Source: an uncultured Prevotellaceae bacterium (GTDB taxonomy: Bacteria; Bacteroidota; Bacteroidia; Bacteroidales; Bacteroidaceae). Taken from it: 43,068 bases of DNA. Below, piece after piece: positions 7,165 through 15,766 of the stretch (positions are counted from its first letter, which is position 1; each line of letters begins with the position of its first letter). The DNA is taken from contig CACYKA010000028.1 in the NCBI GenBank assembly GCA_902774795.1, forward strand, positions 1 through 43,068, written 5' to 3'. The notes under the pieces were generated by a model. That model made no database searches. It was given only the letters and a program-made list of their open reading frames with translations, and was not told the origin of the DNA. The position numbers and the translations under genes are program-made.

Positions 7165-10100
7165 TTAAAACCTTCTTCCTCCGCCGAAGCCGCCACCACC
7201 GAAGCCGCCGCCCTGATTGCCACCGCGCCAGCCGCCTTGGCCACCGCCGCCTTCACGGTTACCGCCTCTTTCCTGACCGCCTTCACGGTTACCCTCACGC
7301 ATCTGCTGACGTGCCTCCTTGCCACCAAAGGCATTGAAGCGGAATATCACGTGCAGCATAGCATAGCTGTTGATGCTGTTGTACCATGTGTCGCGTCTTG
7401 AGTTGGCATCGATGGCTCTTGAGAAGCTGCTTTTTTGGTTCAGTATGTCATAGAACTGCAGAGACACCGTCAGAGGCTTTCCCTGGAGGAAGCTCTGCGA
7501 AATCTGGGCATTCCAGATAAATTCGTTGGTATTTGCCGAAGCGTCAGAATATCCTCGTCTTGAAGTCATGTGAGCACTTGTTGAGAAGCCTGTTCCCCAA
7601 GGAGCAGTGATGGTGATGTCGGTACCATACTGTATGTTCCACGTATTCATGTTCGTGTTTGGCTGAAGCTTGTTCTTGTTGATTGCATAGTCCACCTGAC
7701 CGTTCAGTTCCACCTCGAGCCATTCATTTCTGTAGCTCATACCCAGGCGCTGGCTCAGCGATGTGGTACGCGTATAGTTCTTCTCAGCCGTATCATCCCT
7801 GTCAAGGTTCACGTAGTTCACACTGTTGACAAAGCCAAAATTAGTGATTGAGTTGACATACCACACTCCGGTAGTATCTATCGAGGCATTGTACATGAAG
7901 GAACTTCGGACATTCCAGTTACCATTGATATTCTGCGGCTGTGTAAGACGCCCACCCGTCTTCTCATCGTATGTCACCATGTTCGATACGCTGTTACGGG
8001 TATTACTGTAATTGATGAATGCCATGATACTGTTGAAGTGGCTCTGGATATAGTTGTTATACCTCAGCGAGAAGTCCTGTGTGAACGAAGGCTTCAGGTA
8101 AGGGTTACCCATGCGGATGTTCAGCGGGTCGGTATCATCCACGATAGGCATCATATCCTCCATTGATGGCTGGCTGGTGCGTCCGCGATAGTTCAGGCGA
8201 ATGTTCTTCTGCTTGTTGAAACGATATCTGAAGTCCAGCGTCGGGGTGAAGTTGGTGACGCTTCTCTTTGCAATGGTATCCAGTCCCAGGTGCCTGTATG
8301 ACAGCTTCTGACTCTGAGGCTGCAGCATCACACCGAGGTTCAGGTTATACTTGTCCGTAGTTCTTCTCCATGTCAGTTCCAGTTCGTGGGTGTAGTTGTC
8401 ATATTCCGAATAGCGGCTCTGGTCTTTATCATAGAATATAGAGGCAGCATCGAACGGACCATACATGCCCACATAGTCGCCGAACGAACGGTAGTTCATC
8501 ATATATGGTATGCGCGACATGAAGTCATTCGGGTCGAAAATAGGCTGCAGATTAGAGTCATATATTACCCTGCTGAGGTCGTATGTAGAGCGCTCGCTGG
8601 TTCTGTTGCTGTACCTGTACATATATCTGAATACCAGGAACGAGAACTTCGACAGTCTCTCCGTATAAGACAGCGAATTCTGGAATTCCCAGTTCTTCGT
8701 CGGTGTCACGTTATACCTGTTTCTGAAGTATGACGAGTCATTCTGAAGATACAGTTCCACATACTGCGTGTTCAGCGACTCATTATCGTTCTTGCTCGTA
8801 GAATAGCGTCCCTGCCATGTCAGGCTGTTGTTGCGCGACGACAGGCGTCTGTTCACTGTGGCATTGACGTTGAACGAGGTGCTGGTGCCGTAGCTCAGAG
8901 ACTTGTTCTCCGTTCGGTTTACGCGGAACTTATAGTCCGTAGCCCTCTCAATGGCATTCATAAGTGCGCTGTCCAGCGGGTCGATGTCATCGCCAAAGCT
9001 GTACGGGTCTTTGTTGAATGTAGCACTTATGTTGGCAGAACGTGAGTCGTTCCTGTTCGTGCTGAAACTCGGACGCAGCTGTATCGTCGTCATCGTGTCC
9101 GGCTTCCACTCTAGTCGTCCGCTCATGTTCCATGAGTTCGAACGACTGTAGCTTTGGCTGCGGCTATTAGCGAAAGAACCCGTTGTTGACACGAAGTTCT
9201 CAGTCGATGTGCGTGTGTTGTTGTCTGTATCGTTGTGATTATATCTTACCGAGAAGTCAGCTCTCAGTTTGTCCTTAATCTCGTAGTTGTAGTTCATTCC
9301 GAACATCTTCGGTGCAGACAGTCCGTTGCCACCACCTCCGAAGCCGCCTCTGCCGCCAAAGCCCCTGTCACCAGTGTTGTTGGCATTGCCAAACACCATG
9401 ATGCGGCTATTATCCTTCATGTATGCACCCATCACGCGCTCAGCATAGCGGTGCTTGGTACCCAGGGCGAGGTCAATGTTCGTAAGAAAGCCCTTGTTCA
9501 TGCCCTTCTTGATTCCGAAGTCCAGCACGGTCTGTTCCTCACCGTCATCCACGCCCGTCATCCTTGCCAGGTCGCTCTTCTCGTCGTAGGCCTTCACCCT
9601 CTCTATGATTGATGTAGGCAGGTTTTTCAATGCCGTCTGTGTATCGCCCGTCATGAATTCCTTACCATCGACCATGATCTTCTTCACCTCCTTGCCGTTG
9701 ATGGTAATCTTACCGCTGTCGTCAATCTGTGCTCCCGGCAGGCGTTTCACCAGTTCCTCCACCACGGAGCCTTCCGGAGTCCTGTATGCGGCAGCATTAT
9801 ATACGAAGGTATCCTCCTTTATCACAACCTTGGCGGCCACACCGTTGGCAACAACCTCTTTCAGCAATACGGCATCAGTCTCCATGTTCACCCTTCCGAA
9901 GGCAAAGCCGTTGTCGTTGTCGATGGTGACATTTCTTACGATGGGCTTGTAGCCGATGTTGCTCATCTTGATGATATACTTGCCGTTCTCCGGAGCCTTT
10001 ACCGAGAAATGTCCGTCCATGTCAGTGACGCCACCGGCAACGAAGGTAGAGTCCGCAGCCTTCAGCAGTTGTACTGTCACCTGCATGATGGCCTCTTTCG

Positions 10101-10206
10101 TCTCCTTGTCTATCAGCGTACCCGTGATGGCACGCTGCTGTGTTTGGGCTGTTTCCTGAACCTGCTCCTGAGCGTTAGTTTCCTGCGCCGCCATCCTATG
10201 ACGCAC
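7165..10206 (-). CDS. Outer-membrane beta-barrel protein, CarboxypepD_reg plus OMP_b-brl_3
   Basis: A protein of about 1009-1013 aa. Domain order: an N-terminal CarboxypepD_reg-like beta-sandwich at about residues 27-115 (AITGTLIDKETKEAIMQVTV, DGHFSVKAPENGKYIIKMS), a plug-like region at about 120-215 (EELVKRLPGAQIDDSGKITING), and a TonB-receptor-like barrel to about 960. A Gly/Arg-rich tail ends the protein. The reading frame starts with GTG (10206) or more plausibly ATG (10194, MAAQETNAQEQ). Neither gives a signal peptide, although the residues look like the start of a mature exported protein. An in-frame TAA lies just upstream, so no longer start exists. Either the export signal has been lost or the annotation needs a frameshift. 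The first 40 codons are duplicated at 17660-17785. Ligand unknown; no SusD partner is adjacent. Confidence 0.85.
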   Translation of the reverse strand: MRHRMAAQETNAQEQVQETAQTQQRAITGTLIDKETKEAIMQVTVQLLKAADSTFVAGGVTDMDGHFSVKAPENGKYIIKMSNIGYKPIVRNVTIDNDNGFAFGRVNMETDAVLLKEVVANGVAAKVVIKEDTFVYNAAAYRTPEGSVVEELVKRLPGAQIDDSGKITINGKEVKKIMVDGKEFMTGDTQTALKNLPTSIIERVKAYDEKSDLARMTGVDDGEEQTVLDFGIKKGMNKGFLTNIDLALGTKHRYAERVMGAYMKDNSRIMVFGNANNTGDRGFGGRGGFGGGGNGLSAPKMFGMNYNYEIKDKLRADFSVRYNHNDTDNNTRTSTENFVSTTGSFANSRSQSYSRSNSWNMSGRLEWKPDTMTTIQLRPSFSTNRNDSRSANISATFNKDPYSFGDDIDPLDSALMNAIERATDYKFRVNRTENKSLSYGTSTSFNVNATVNRRLSSRNNSLTWQGRYSTSKNDNESLNTQYVELYLQNDSSYFRNRYNVTPTKNWEFQNSLSYTERLSKFSFLVFRYMYRYSNRTSERSTYDLSRVIYDSNLQPIFDPNDFMSRIPYMMNYRSFGDYVGMYGPFDAASIFYDKDQSRYSEYDNYTHELELTWRRTTDKYNLNLGVMLQPQSQKLSYRHLGLDTIAKRSVTNFTPTLDFRYRFNKQKNIRLNYRGRTSQPSMEDMMPIVDDTDPLNIRMGNPYLKPSFTQDFSLRYNNYIQSHFNSIMAFINYSNTRNSVSNMVTYDEKTGGRLTQPQNINGNWNVRSSFMYNASIDTTGVWYVNSITNFGFVNSVNYVNLDRDDTAEKNYTRTTSLSQRLGMSYRNEWLEVELNGQVDYAINKNKLQPNTNMNTWNIQYGTDITITAPWGTGFSTSAHMTSRRGYSDASANTNEFIWNAQISQSFLQGKPLTVSLQFYDILNQKSSFSRAIDANSRRDTWYNSINSYAMLHVIFRFNAFGGKEARQQMREGNREGGQERGGNREGGGGQGGWRGGNQGGGFGGGGFGGGRRF

Positions 10207-10240
10207 TAAAATAAGAGAAGTTTAAAACAGCGGAAATTAT
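10076..10240. repeat. Direct repeat, copy A (5' end of outer-membrane gene)
   Basis: This covers the first 40 codons and upstream region of the outer-membrane gene. It matches 17667-17850 with only two differences over about 115 coding bases, plus a 16-nt gap just before the ATG. The two copies bracket the 10314-17629 gene block in the same orientation. Confidence 0.9.
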
Positions 10241-10256
10241 TTTTTTCCTCTTAAAT

Positions 10257-10287
10257 TTTGCAGTATTAAAAATTATTCTTATCTTTG
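10257..10287 (+). promoter_or_regulatory. Promoter of the C11-S8 protease operon
   Basis: TTTG at 10257-10260, a 19-nt spacer and TATCTTTG at 10280-10287 form an excellent Bacteroidetes promoter. It lies 26 nt before the first ATG (10314) and immediately beyond the duplicated segment. Confidence 0.85.
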
Positions 10288-10313
10288 CAACCATAACATC
10301 TACAAACAATATT

Positions 10314-11900
10314 ATGAAACGAATGTATCAATGGATGCTCGCCGCCATCCTCGTTTGCGGAGCAATGGTCTTCACATCTTGCGGCAGTAGCAGTAGTAAC
10401 GACAATCCTATCAATCCTATCACCCCAGATGAGCCTGAGATGGCTGATTACGCCATTCTGTTCTACGGATACGGCGGCGGAAATCTGGACCGCGACATTT
10501 TGAATAACATCAGACAGTTCTATGCCGCAGCCCCAGCCTCCCACGAAAAGGTGAAAATTGCTGTGCAGTATAAGTTCAGCAGCCAAGAAGATTTTCAGGA
10601 GCTGTTGAATTATAACCCGGCAGCCTACGAAGACCCGGAACAGAGGGCTGAAGTCGAAAGTTATCTGGCAGTAATGACTCCCTGGGTAGAGAAATGGCAA
10701 GACAAATGCGGCTACACTTTCCGCTTCACTGTCGATTCCAAAAAGACGATGGAGCAGCAGATGGTGTCCGACAACATACACGGAATCAACAATGATCATT
10801 TAGCCTTTGCCGACTCGCTGACCAGTTTCATGGATTGGGCCACCAAAACTTGTCCTGCCAAGCACTATGTACTATTGTTGAGTGACCACGGGAAAGGCTA
10901 TATGCCTAATGAGGATCCAACCTATACCCGCGCCAATGCTACCAGATCGTTCATGATTGACTACTCAAAAAATGAAATGTTGACTATGACCGAATTGAAG
11001 TATGCCATCGACAAGGCCAAAGTCAAGCCTCAAGCTATATATTTTGATGCCTGCCTGATGAATAGTATGGAATATCTTTTCGAACTGAGGAACAGTACCG
11101 ACTACATCGTAGCATCCGCGTTCCTCGTGCCAGGATTGGGCGGCGACTATACTGTGCTGACCAACCAGTTGGCCAACTGCAATGAGGACATTGAGAGCGC
11201 ACTGAAAGGTTACAACAAGGCCTGTGTTGAACGATGGGACAGAAGCTATGGAGGTCCGAGCGTTGAGTCATTCTTCGACATGACAGTAATTCGCACCCGT
11301 GGCCTCGATGGTTTCGGACAGAAGGTTCGCTCGTTTACTGACAAACTCCTGCAGGCATACCAGAGCAACGTCACCGTGCAACAGGACATTGACTACATTA
11401 CGGAAAATGCCTTAAAGATTTGTAAAGAGCTGCCGCTATACGACCTGTTCGTTTATGACCTTATGCTGGCTGCCAAGGTGCCGGAATTGGAAGCTCCATA
11501 TTTCGAGATGAAGGATTGTTACGACAGAGATTGTGTTGTTTCTCATCAGACCAGTGCCTATTTGAGTGCCCAAGGCATCCTTGGCTCAGTACTTCTCGGA
11601 TGGGATGGACAGTATGAGGAAATAGGTTGGGATTACAACGAGTATGGGTGGTATATCAAAGGGAGATATGTTTACAAACCCGATGGAACATATTTATTAT
11701 ATGATGAATCAGATAATGTAATTGCTCAAGGTAATTGGGGCGGCACTTTCGCTGGAAGTTACGAACAGACAGCCTTCGACAAGGCCACGGGGTGGAGCCG
11801 TTGGATAAAGGCTAACCAGCAGCGCCCAGCCACAATGAGTGTCTTCACTGCGGGCTATAATCCCAACGAGCCTCGAATGATTCAGAATTTAAATAAGTAA
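10314..11900 (+). CDS. C11 (clostripain-family) cysteine peptidase lipoprotein 1
   Basis: A 528-aa exported lipoprotein. The signal peptide ends in a lipobox with Cys23 (AMVFTSC), then a Ser/Asn/Pro linker. The peptidase C11 core starts near residue 45 (DYAILFYGYGGGNLD). The catalytic histidine fits His192 in LLLSDHGKGY and the nucleophile Cys247 in IYFDACLMN, the family dyad. C11 enzymes usually cleave after Arg or Lys and often self-activate. Fragipain of Bacteroides fragilis is a known relative. The call rests on these motifs. It is the first gene of a four-gene operon, closely related to the protein at 14171 throughout its length. The lipid anchor predicts a membrane-bound, probably surface or periplasmic, location. 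Confidence 0.9.
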   Translation: MKRMYQWMLAAILVCGAMVFTSCGSSSSNDNPINPITPDEPEMADYAILFYGYGGGNLDRDILNNIRQFYAAAPASHEKVKIAVQYKFSSQEDFQELLNYNPAAYEDPEQRAEVESYLAVMTPWVEKWQDKCGYTFRFTVDSKKTMEQQMVSDNIHGINNDHLAFADSLTSFMDWATKTCPAKHYVLLLSDHGKGYMPNEDPTYTRANATRSFMIDYSKNEMLTMTELKYAIDKAKVKPQAIYFDACLMNSMEYLFELRNSTDYIVASAFLVPGLGGDYTVLTNQLANCNEDIESALKGYNKACVERWDRSYGGPSVESFFDMTVIRTRGLDGFGQKVRSFTDKLLQAYQSNVTVQQDIDYITENALKICKELPLYDLFVYDLMLAAKVPELEAPYFEMKDCYDRDCVVSHQTSAYLSAQGILGSVLLGWDGQYEEIGWDYNEYGWYIKGRYVYKPDGTYLLYDESDNVIAQGNWGGTFAGSYEQTAFDKATGWSRWIKANQQRPATMSVFTAGYNPNEPRMIQNLNK

Positions 11901-11905
11901 ACCAA

Positions 11906-14161
11906 GTGAAACGAATGTATCAATGGATAATAGCCGCCATTATGTTGGCGTATGCGCTGGGAATTGAGGCGCAAGGTGTGATGACTACCGACGCGATGAT
12001 TCGCGTGGCAGAGCAGGACACTAAGATGGAGAGCAGAGCATTAGACCGGAATAATAAGTTGTCAACACAGCAGCCTGTGCTGACGTTCGTAGTGAAAGTG
12101 GCTGACGAAAATGCTGCCGACACCTATGCCCGCCTGAGAGAGCTTGGCGTGATTATCAGAGGGCGCATCGGGCAGCAGGCCATCGTTGAGGTACCGCTCG
12201 ACCAGGTAGAGACCATCGCCCAGATGGACGGCATTCTCCGCGTGGATGTAGGCCATAAGGGGGAACTGAAGACCGATGTGTCGCGCGAGGTGACGGGCGT
12301 CAACCTCCTCAACGGCAGTAATTCCACGGTGCCCATGCCCCTTACGGGTAAAGGGGTGACGGTGTGCGTGGTAGATGTAGGCATAGATTTTAACCACCCT
12401 GCCTTCAAGGATGAGCAGGGCCGTTCGCGTATCAAGTGTGTTTACAACACGAGGTCGGATAAGGGTCGCAAGTTCTCGTACGACGACCCCGTGGCTGGTC
12501 ACATAGAGTTTCCGGGCAGCGTGTTCGACACACCAGAACTGATCTCCAAGCTGGTCTATGACAACGGGTTATCGCCCCATGGCGCCCATACCACAGGCAT
12601 TGCAGCAGGCTCGATGTCGCCCCAGGGCTTCGGCGGTATGGCTCCCGATGCCGACATTGTCTATGTGGCCATGACTACGCTCTTCACCGAGGACGACGTG
12701 AACGCCGGTACGGGCAACATGGAAGAGGACGACACCCAAGGTGACCCCAATCCCCAGGATCTTGACACCACGTGTCAGCTTGTAGAACAGTTCCTGGCCT
12801 TTGCCGATGCCTATGCCCAGCAGAGCGACCAGCCCATGGTGGTGAGTTGCAGCCTTGGCTACCACTTGGGGCCTCATGATGGTACCGGCGCCGTGCCTGA
12901 AGCCATCTCGGCCCTTTCCAAGCACGCCATTCCCGTGTTTTCCTGTGGCAACGAGGGTGGAACCCCTCTTCACATACAATATCAGTTTGCTGACGACAAA
13001 CCATCGTTCAGCATCGGTCTCTCGCCGTCTTTTGGAAAACCGGATTTTGTAGATCCGGATCCCGAAAATCCTTTCTTATGGGCTTTCAATACTGGGGTAA
13101 AAGGCTACACAGACCCTGGACAGGGTGGCGAGATTGGCGTAAGCCTCAATGTGGTTGGCCGTGATAATAACTTAAGCATTGTCGATTATGTCTGGTCGTC
13201 GCCGGTGGTCAAAACCACTGTAGGCGACCCTGACCAGGTGGTGATGATCAACACGGCCGACTACCCTGAAGTGGAGAAGTATTGTAGAGGCAAGGTGTAT
13301 GTTGCTACTCACACACGGGCAAACGGCCAGTTGGAACTGACCATCATCCCCAAGGTTTTCTGCAAGGAGCAAAAAGACGTTGCCTCCTACGCCCTGACGC
13401 TCAGCGTGTCAGGCTCGCCAGGCACTGAAATTAACCTGTGGAACAGTTCCATGAAGTTCATGTCATACAAAGGTGAGGATTATATTGAAGGCGACGACCT
13501 CATGTCGGGCAGTGACTGGAGCAGCACGCCCGATGTTATCAGCGTGGGAGCATGGTGTGCCAACACCACCATGCGCGCTAACGAACAAGGTAAGGAGGAT
13601 GAAGACAACTCACAAAAGTACACCCTAGGCGACATCGCCTATTTCAGCAGTTATGGCACGATGCCCAACGGTGTCGCACAGCCAGTTGTCTGCGCTCCGG
13701 GCGTCGATGTGGTGTCGGCGGGAAACCAGTATAACGATACCTTCTCGCTTAACGGCACTCCCATACCCAAGCCAAACTACATCGAGTCCATGACGTGGCA
13801 GGGCTACCCCTACACATGCCTGTCCGGCACGTCGATGGCCACTCCAGCTGTGTCGGGCATCATCGCCCTGTGGCTGGAGGCTAATCCAAAGCTCACGCTG
13901 GCCGACGTGAAAGACGTCCTGGCCAATTCGTGTGATAACGACGAGTTTACCGCCAAGATTCCTATCCGTTGGGGCTATGGCAAGATCAATGCCAAGAAGG
14001 GGCTGGACTATATTCAGCAGACGACAGGCATCGTTGAGATGGATGATGTCAGAAGGAAGATGTCTGATGGATGGTACGACCTGCAGGGTCGCCGTCTTAT
14101 CAGCAAGCCAACACGGCGCGGCATCTATATCTACCAGGGCGAAAAGATAATTATAAATTAA
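11906..14161 (+). CDS. Secreted S8 subtilisin-like serine peptidase
   Basis: A 751-aa exported subtilase. The GTG start (11906) is chosen because it aligns with the MKRMYQW leader of the neighbouring C11 genes; an ATG three codons later is the alternative. A signal peptide (to about residue 22, IEAQG) is followed by an inhibitor-I9-like region at about 55-115. The catalytic triad fits Asp157 (CVVDVGIDFNHP), His225 (SPHGAHTTGIAAG) and Ser643 (LSGTSMATPAVSG), with oxyanion Asn349 (SCGNEGG). The wide gap between His and Ser holds an insert at about 365-530. The last 40 residues (WYDLQGRRL, GIYIYQGEKIIIN) match the short C-terminal motif common on secreted Prevotella proteins, possibly T9SS-related. 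It lies 5 nt after the first C11 gene and 9 nt before the second. Confidence 0.92.
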   Translation: MKRMYQWIIAAIMLAYALGIEAQGVMTTDAMIRVAEQDTKMESRALDRNNKLSTQQPVLTFVVKVADENAADTYARLRELGVIIRGRIGQQAIVEVPLDQVETIAQMDGILRVDVGHKGELKTDVSREVTGVNLLNGSNSTVPMPLTGKGVTVCVVDVGIDFNHPAFKDEQGRSRIKCVYNTRSDKGRKFSYDDPVAGHIEFPGSVFDTPELISKLVYDNGLSPHGAHTTGIAAGSMSPQGFGGMAPDADIVYVAMTTLFTEDDVNAGTGNMEEDDTQGDPNPQDLDTTCQLVEQFLAFADAYAQQSDQPMVVSCSLGYHLGPHDGTGAVPEAISALSKHAIPVFSCGNEGGTPLHIQYQFADDKPSFSIGLSPSFGKPDFVDPDPENPFLWAFNTGVKGYTDPGQGGEIGVSLNVVGRDNNLSIVDYVWSSPVVKTTVGDPDQVVMINTADYPEVEKYCRGKVYVATHTRANGQLELTIIPKVFCKEQKDVASYALTLSVSGSPGTEINLWNSSMKFMSYKGEDYIEGDDLMSGSDWSSTPDVISVGAWCANTTMRANEQGKEDEDNSQKYTLGDIAYFSSYGTMPNGVAQPVVCAPGVDVVSAGNQYNDTFSLNGTPIPKPNYIESMTWQGYPYTCLSGTSMATPAVSGIIALWLEANPKLTLADVKDVLANSCDNDEFTAKIPIRWGYGKINAKKGLDYIQQTTGIVEMDDVRRKMSDGWYDLQGRRLISKPTRRGIYIYQGEKIIIN

Positions 14162-14170
14162 TAACGTGAT

Positions 14171-15757
14171 ATGAATAGAATGTATCAATGGATAATAGCC
14201 GTTACACTGCTGTTCTGCGGTGCGAGTGTTTTCACGGCATGCAGCAGCGATGACAATGCCGTCGATTCAATTGATCCTAACGAGTCTGAGATGGCCGACT
14301 ATGCTATTCTGTTTTATGGATATGGTGGCGGGAATCTGGACTACGACATTTTGAATAACATCAAGCAGTTCTATGCTGCCGACCCTGCCAGCTACGACAA
14401 AGTGAAGATTGCCGTGCAGTATAAGTTCAGCAGTCAGGAAGAATTCGAGCAGCTGTTGATGGTTTATGACCTGGATAACTTTGACGACCCGCAAGAGAAG
14501 GCCGAGGCCGCGGAATATCTGGAGGAAATGAAGTCCTGGATTGCGAAATGGCAGAACAGATGCTGTTACACCTTCCGATTCACCGTCGATCCCGAGAAAA
14601 CTGTGGAGCAGCAGATGGTAGCCGACAACGTACACGGCTGCAACAACGACCATATCGCCACTGCCGACTCTCTGCTTGCTTTCATCGACTGGGCAGCCAA
14701 GGCATGTCCTGCCAAGCACTATGTGCTGTTGCTGAGCGATCATGGCGCAGGCTATATGCCCAATGAAGACTTGCCCTATACTCCCCAAAACACTACTCGG
14801 TCGTTCTTTATCGACAACAACAAGAAAGAGCAGCTCACCGTCAACGCGCTGAAATACGCCATCGCCAACGCCAGCATCAAGCCCCAGGTTGTATATTTCG
14901 ATGCCTGCCTGATGAACTGCTTTGAGTATCAGTTTGAACTGAAGGACTACACCGACTATATTGTAGCCTCGTCGTTCGTGGTGCCCGGATGGGGTGGCGA
15001 CTATACGGTGCTCACCAACAAGCTTGCGGGCTGCAACGAGGATACCGAGAGCGCACTGAAGGAATACAACAAGGCGTGCGTTGAACAATGGGACAAGAAC
15101 TTTGGCGACGAGACAGTAGAATCGTTTACCGACATGACGGTGGTTCGCACCCGTGGTCTCGACGCTTTCGGTCAGAAGGTCCGCTCGTTCACCGACAAAC
15201 TCCTGCAGGTTTACCAGAGCAGCGACGAGAAGCGCAGCGCTGTCAATACAGCCACTGCAAACGCCCTGAAGGTTTACAGGGACAAGCCCTTCTACGACCT
15301 GTTCATCTATGCCACCATGCTGGCAGCCAAGGCACCGGAATTGGAAGACCTCTATTTCGAGATGAAGAAAAGCTACGATGACGAATGCCTCGTGGCGCAT
15401 CAAACCTGTGCCTACCTAAGAGCCCAGGGCATTAACGGCTCGGTACTGCTGGGATGGGAAGGCCAATACGAAGATATCTACTGGCAGTACGACAAGGGAA
15501 GCTGGGTTTTCAGCGAGTCAGCCGTGTTCAAACCCGACGGCAAGGTTGAACTATATATTGAAGAAGCGGAAACAGAGGTAAATGACGTGCAGCGTTGGGC
15601 CAGCACCTTTGCCGACACCTACGAGCAGACGGCTTTCGACAAAGCCACAGGCTGGAGTCGCTGGATTAAGACCAACAAGCAGCGTCCGCCCACAATGAGC
15701 GTCTTTACCGAAGGCTATAATGCCAACGAACCCAGAAAGAAACCAAGAACTAAATAA
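14171..15757 (+). CDS. C11 (clostripain-family) cysteine peptidase lipoprotein 2
   Basis: A 528-aa paralogue of the product at 10314. Both have the same length and nearly the same order of motifs: lipobox Cys24 (SVFTAC), DYAILFYGYGGGNLD, catalytic His191 in LLLSDHGAGY, nucleophile Cys246 in VYFDACLMN. Divergence is concentrated in the residue 95-125 segment and near the C-terminus (about 435-475), which may set specificity. Separated from its twin by the subtilase gene, it looks like a tandem duplication within the operon. Probable trypsin-like (Arg/Lys) specificity is from the family and not proven here. Confidence 0.9.
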   Translation: MNRMYQWIIAVTLLFCGASVFTACSSDDNAVDSIDPNESEMADYAILFYGYGGGNLDYDILNNIKQFYAADPASYDKVKIAVQYKFSSQEEFEQLLMVYDLDNFDDPQEKAEAAEYLEEMKSWIAKWQNRCCYTFRFTVDPEKTVEQQMVADNVHGCNNDHIATADSLLAFIDWAAKACPAKHYVLLLSDHGAGYMPNEDLPYTPQNTTRSFFIDNNKKEQLTVNALKYAIANASIKPQVVYFDACLMNCFEYQFELKDYTDYIVASSFVVPGWGGDYTVLTNKLAGCNEDTESALKEYNKACVEQWDKNFGDETVESFTDMTVVRTRGLDAFGQKVRSFTDKLLQVYQSSDEKRSAVNTATANALKVYRDKPFYDLFIYATMLAAKAPELEDLYFEMKKSYDDECLVAHQTCAYLRAQGINGSVLLGWEGQYEDIYWQYDKGSWVFSESAVFKPDGKVELYIEEAETEVNDVQRWASTFADTYEQTAFDKATGWSRWIKTNKQRPPTMSVFTEGYNANEPRKKPRTK

Positions 15758-15766
15758 GTATATGCC

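Noticed and set aside
14267-15403. 378-codon open frame antisense to the second C11 gene
   Set aside because: It mirrors the C11 reading frame, has no recognisable domain or start signal, and a similar shadow lies opposite the first C11 gene.
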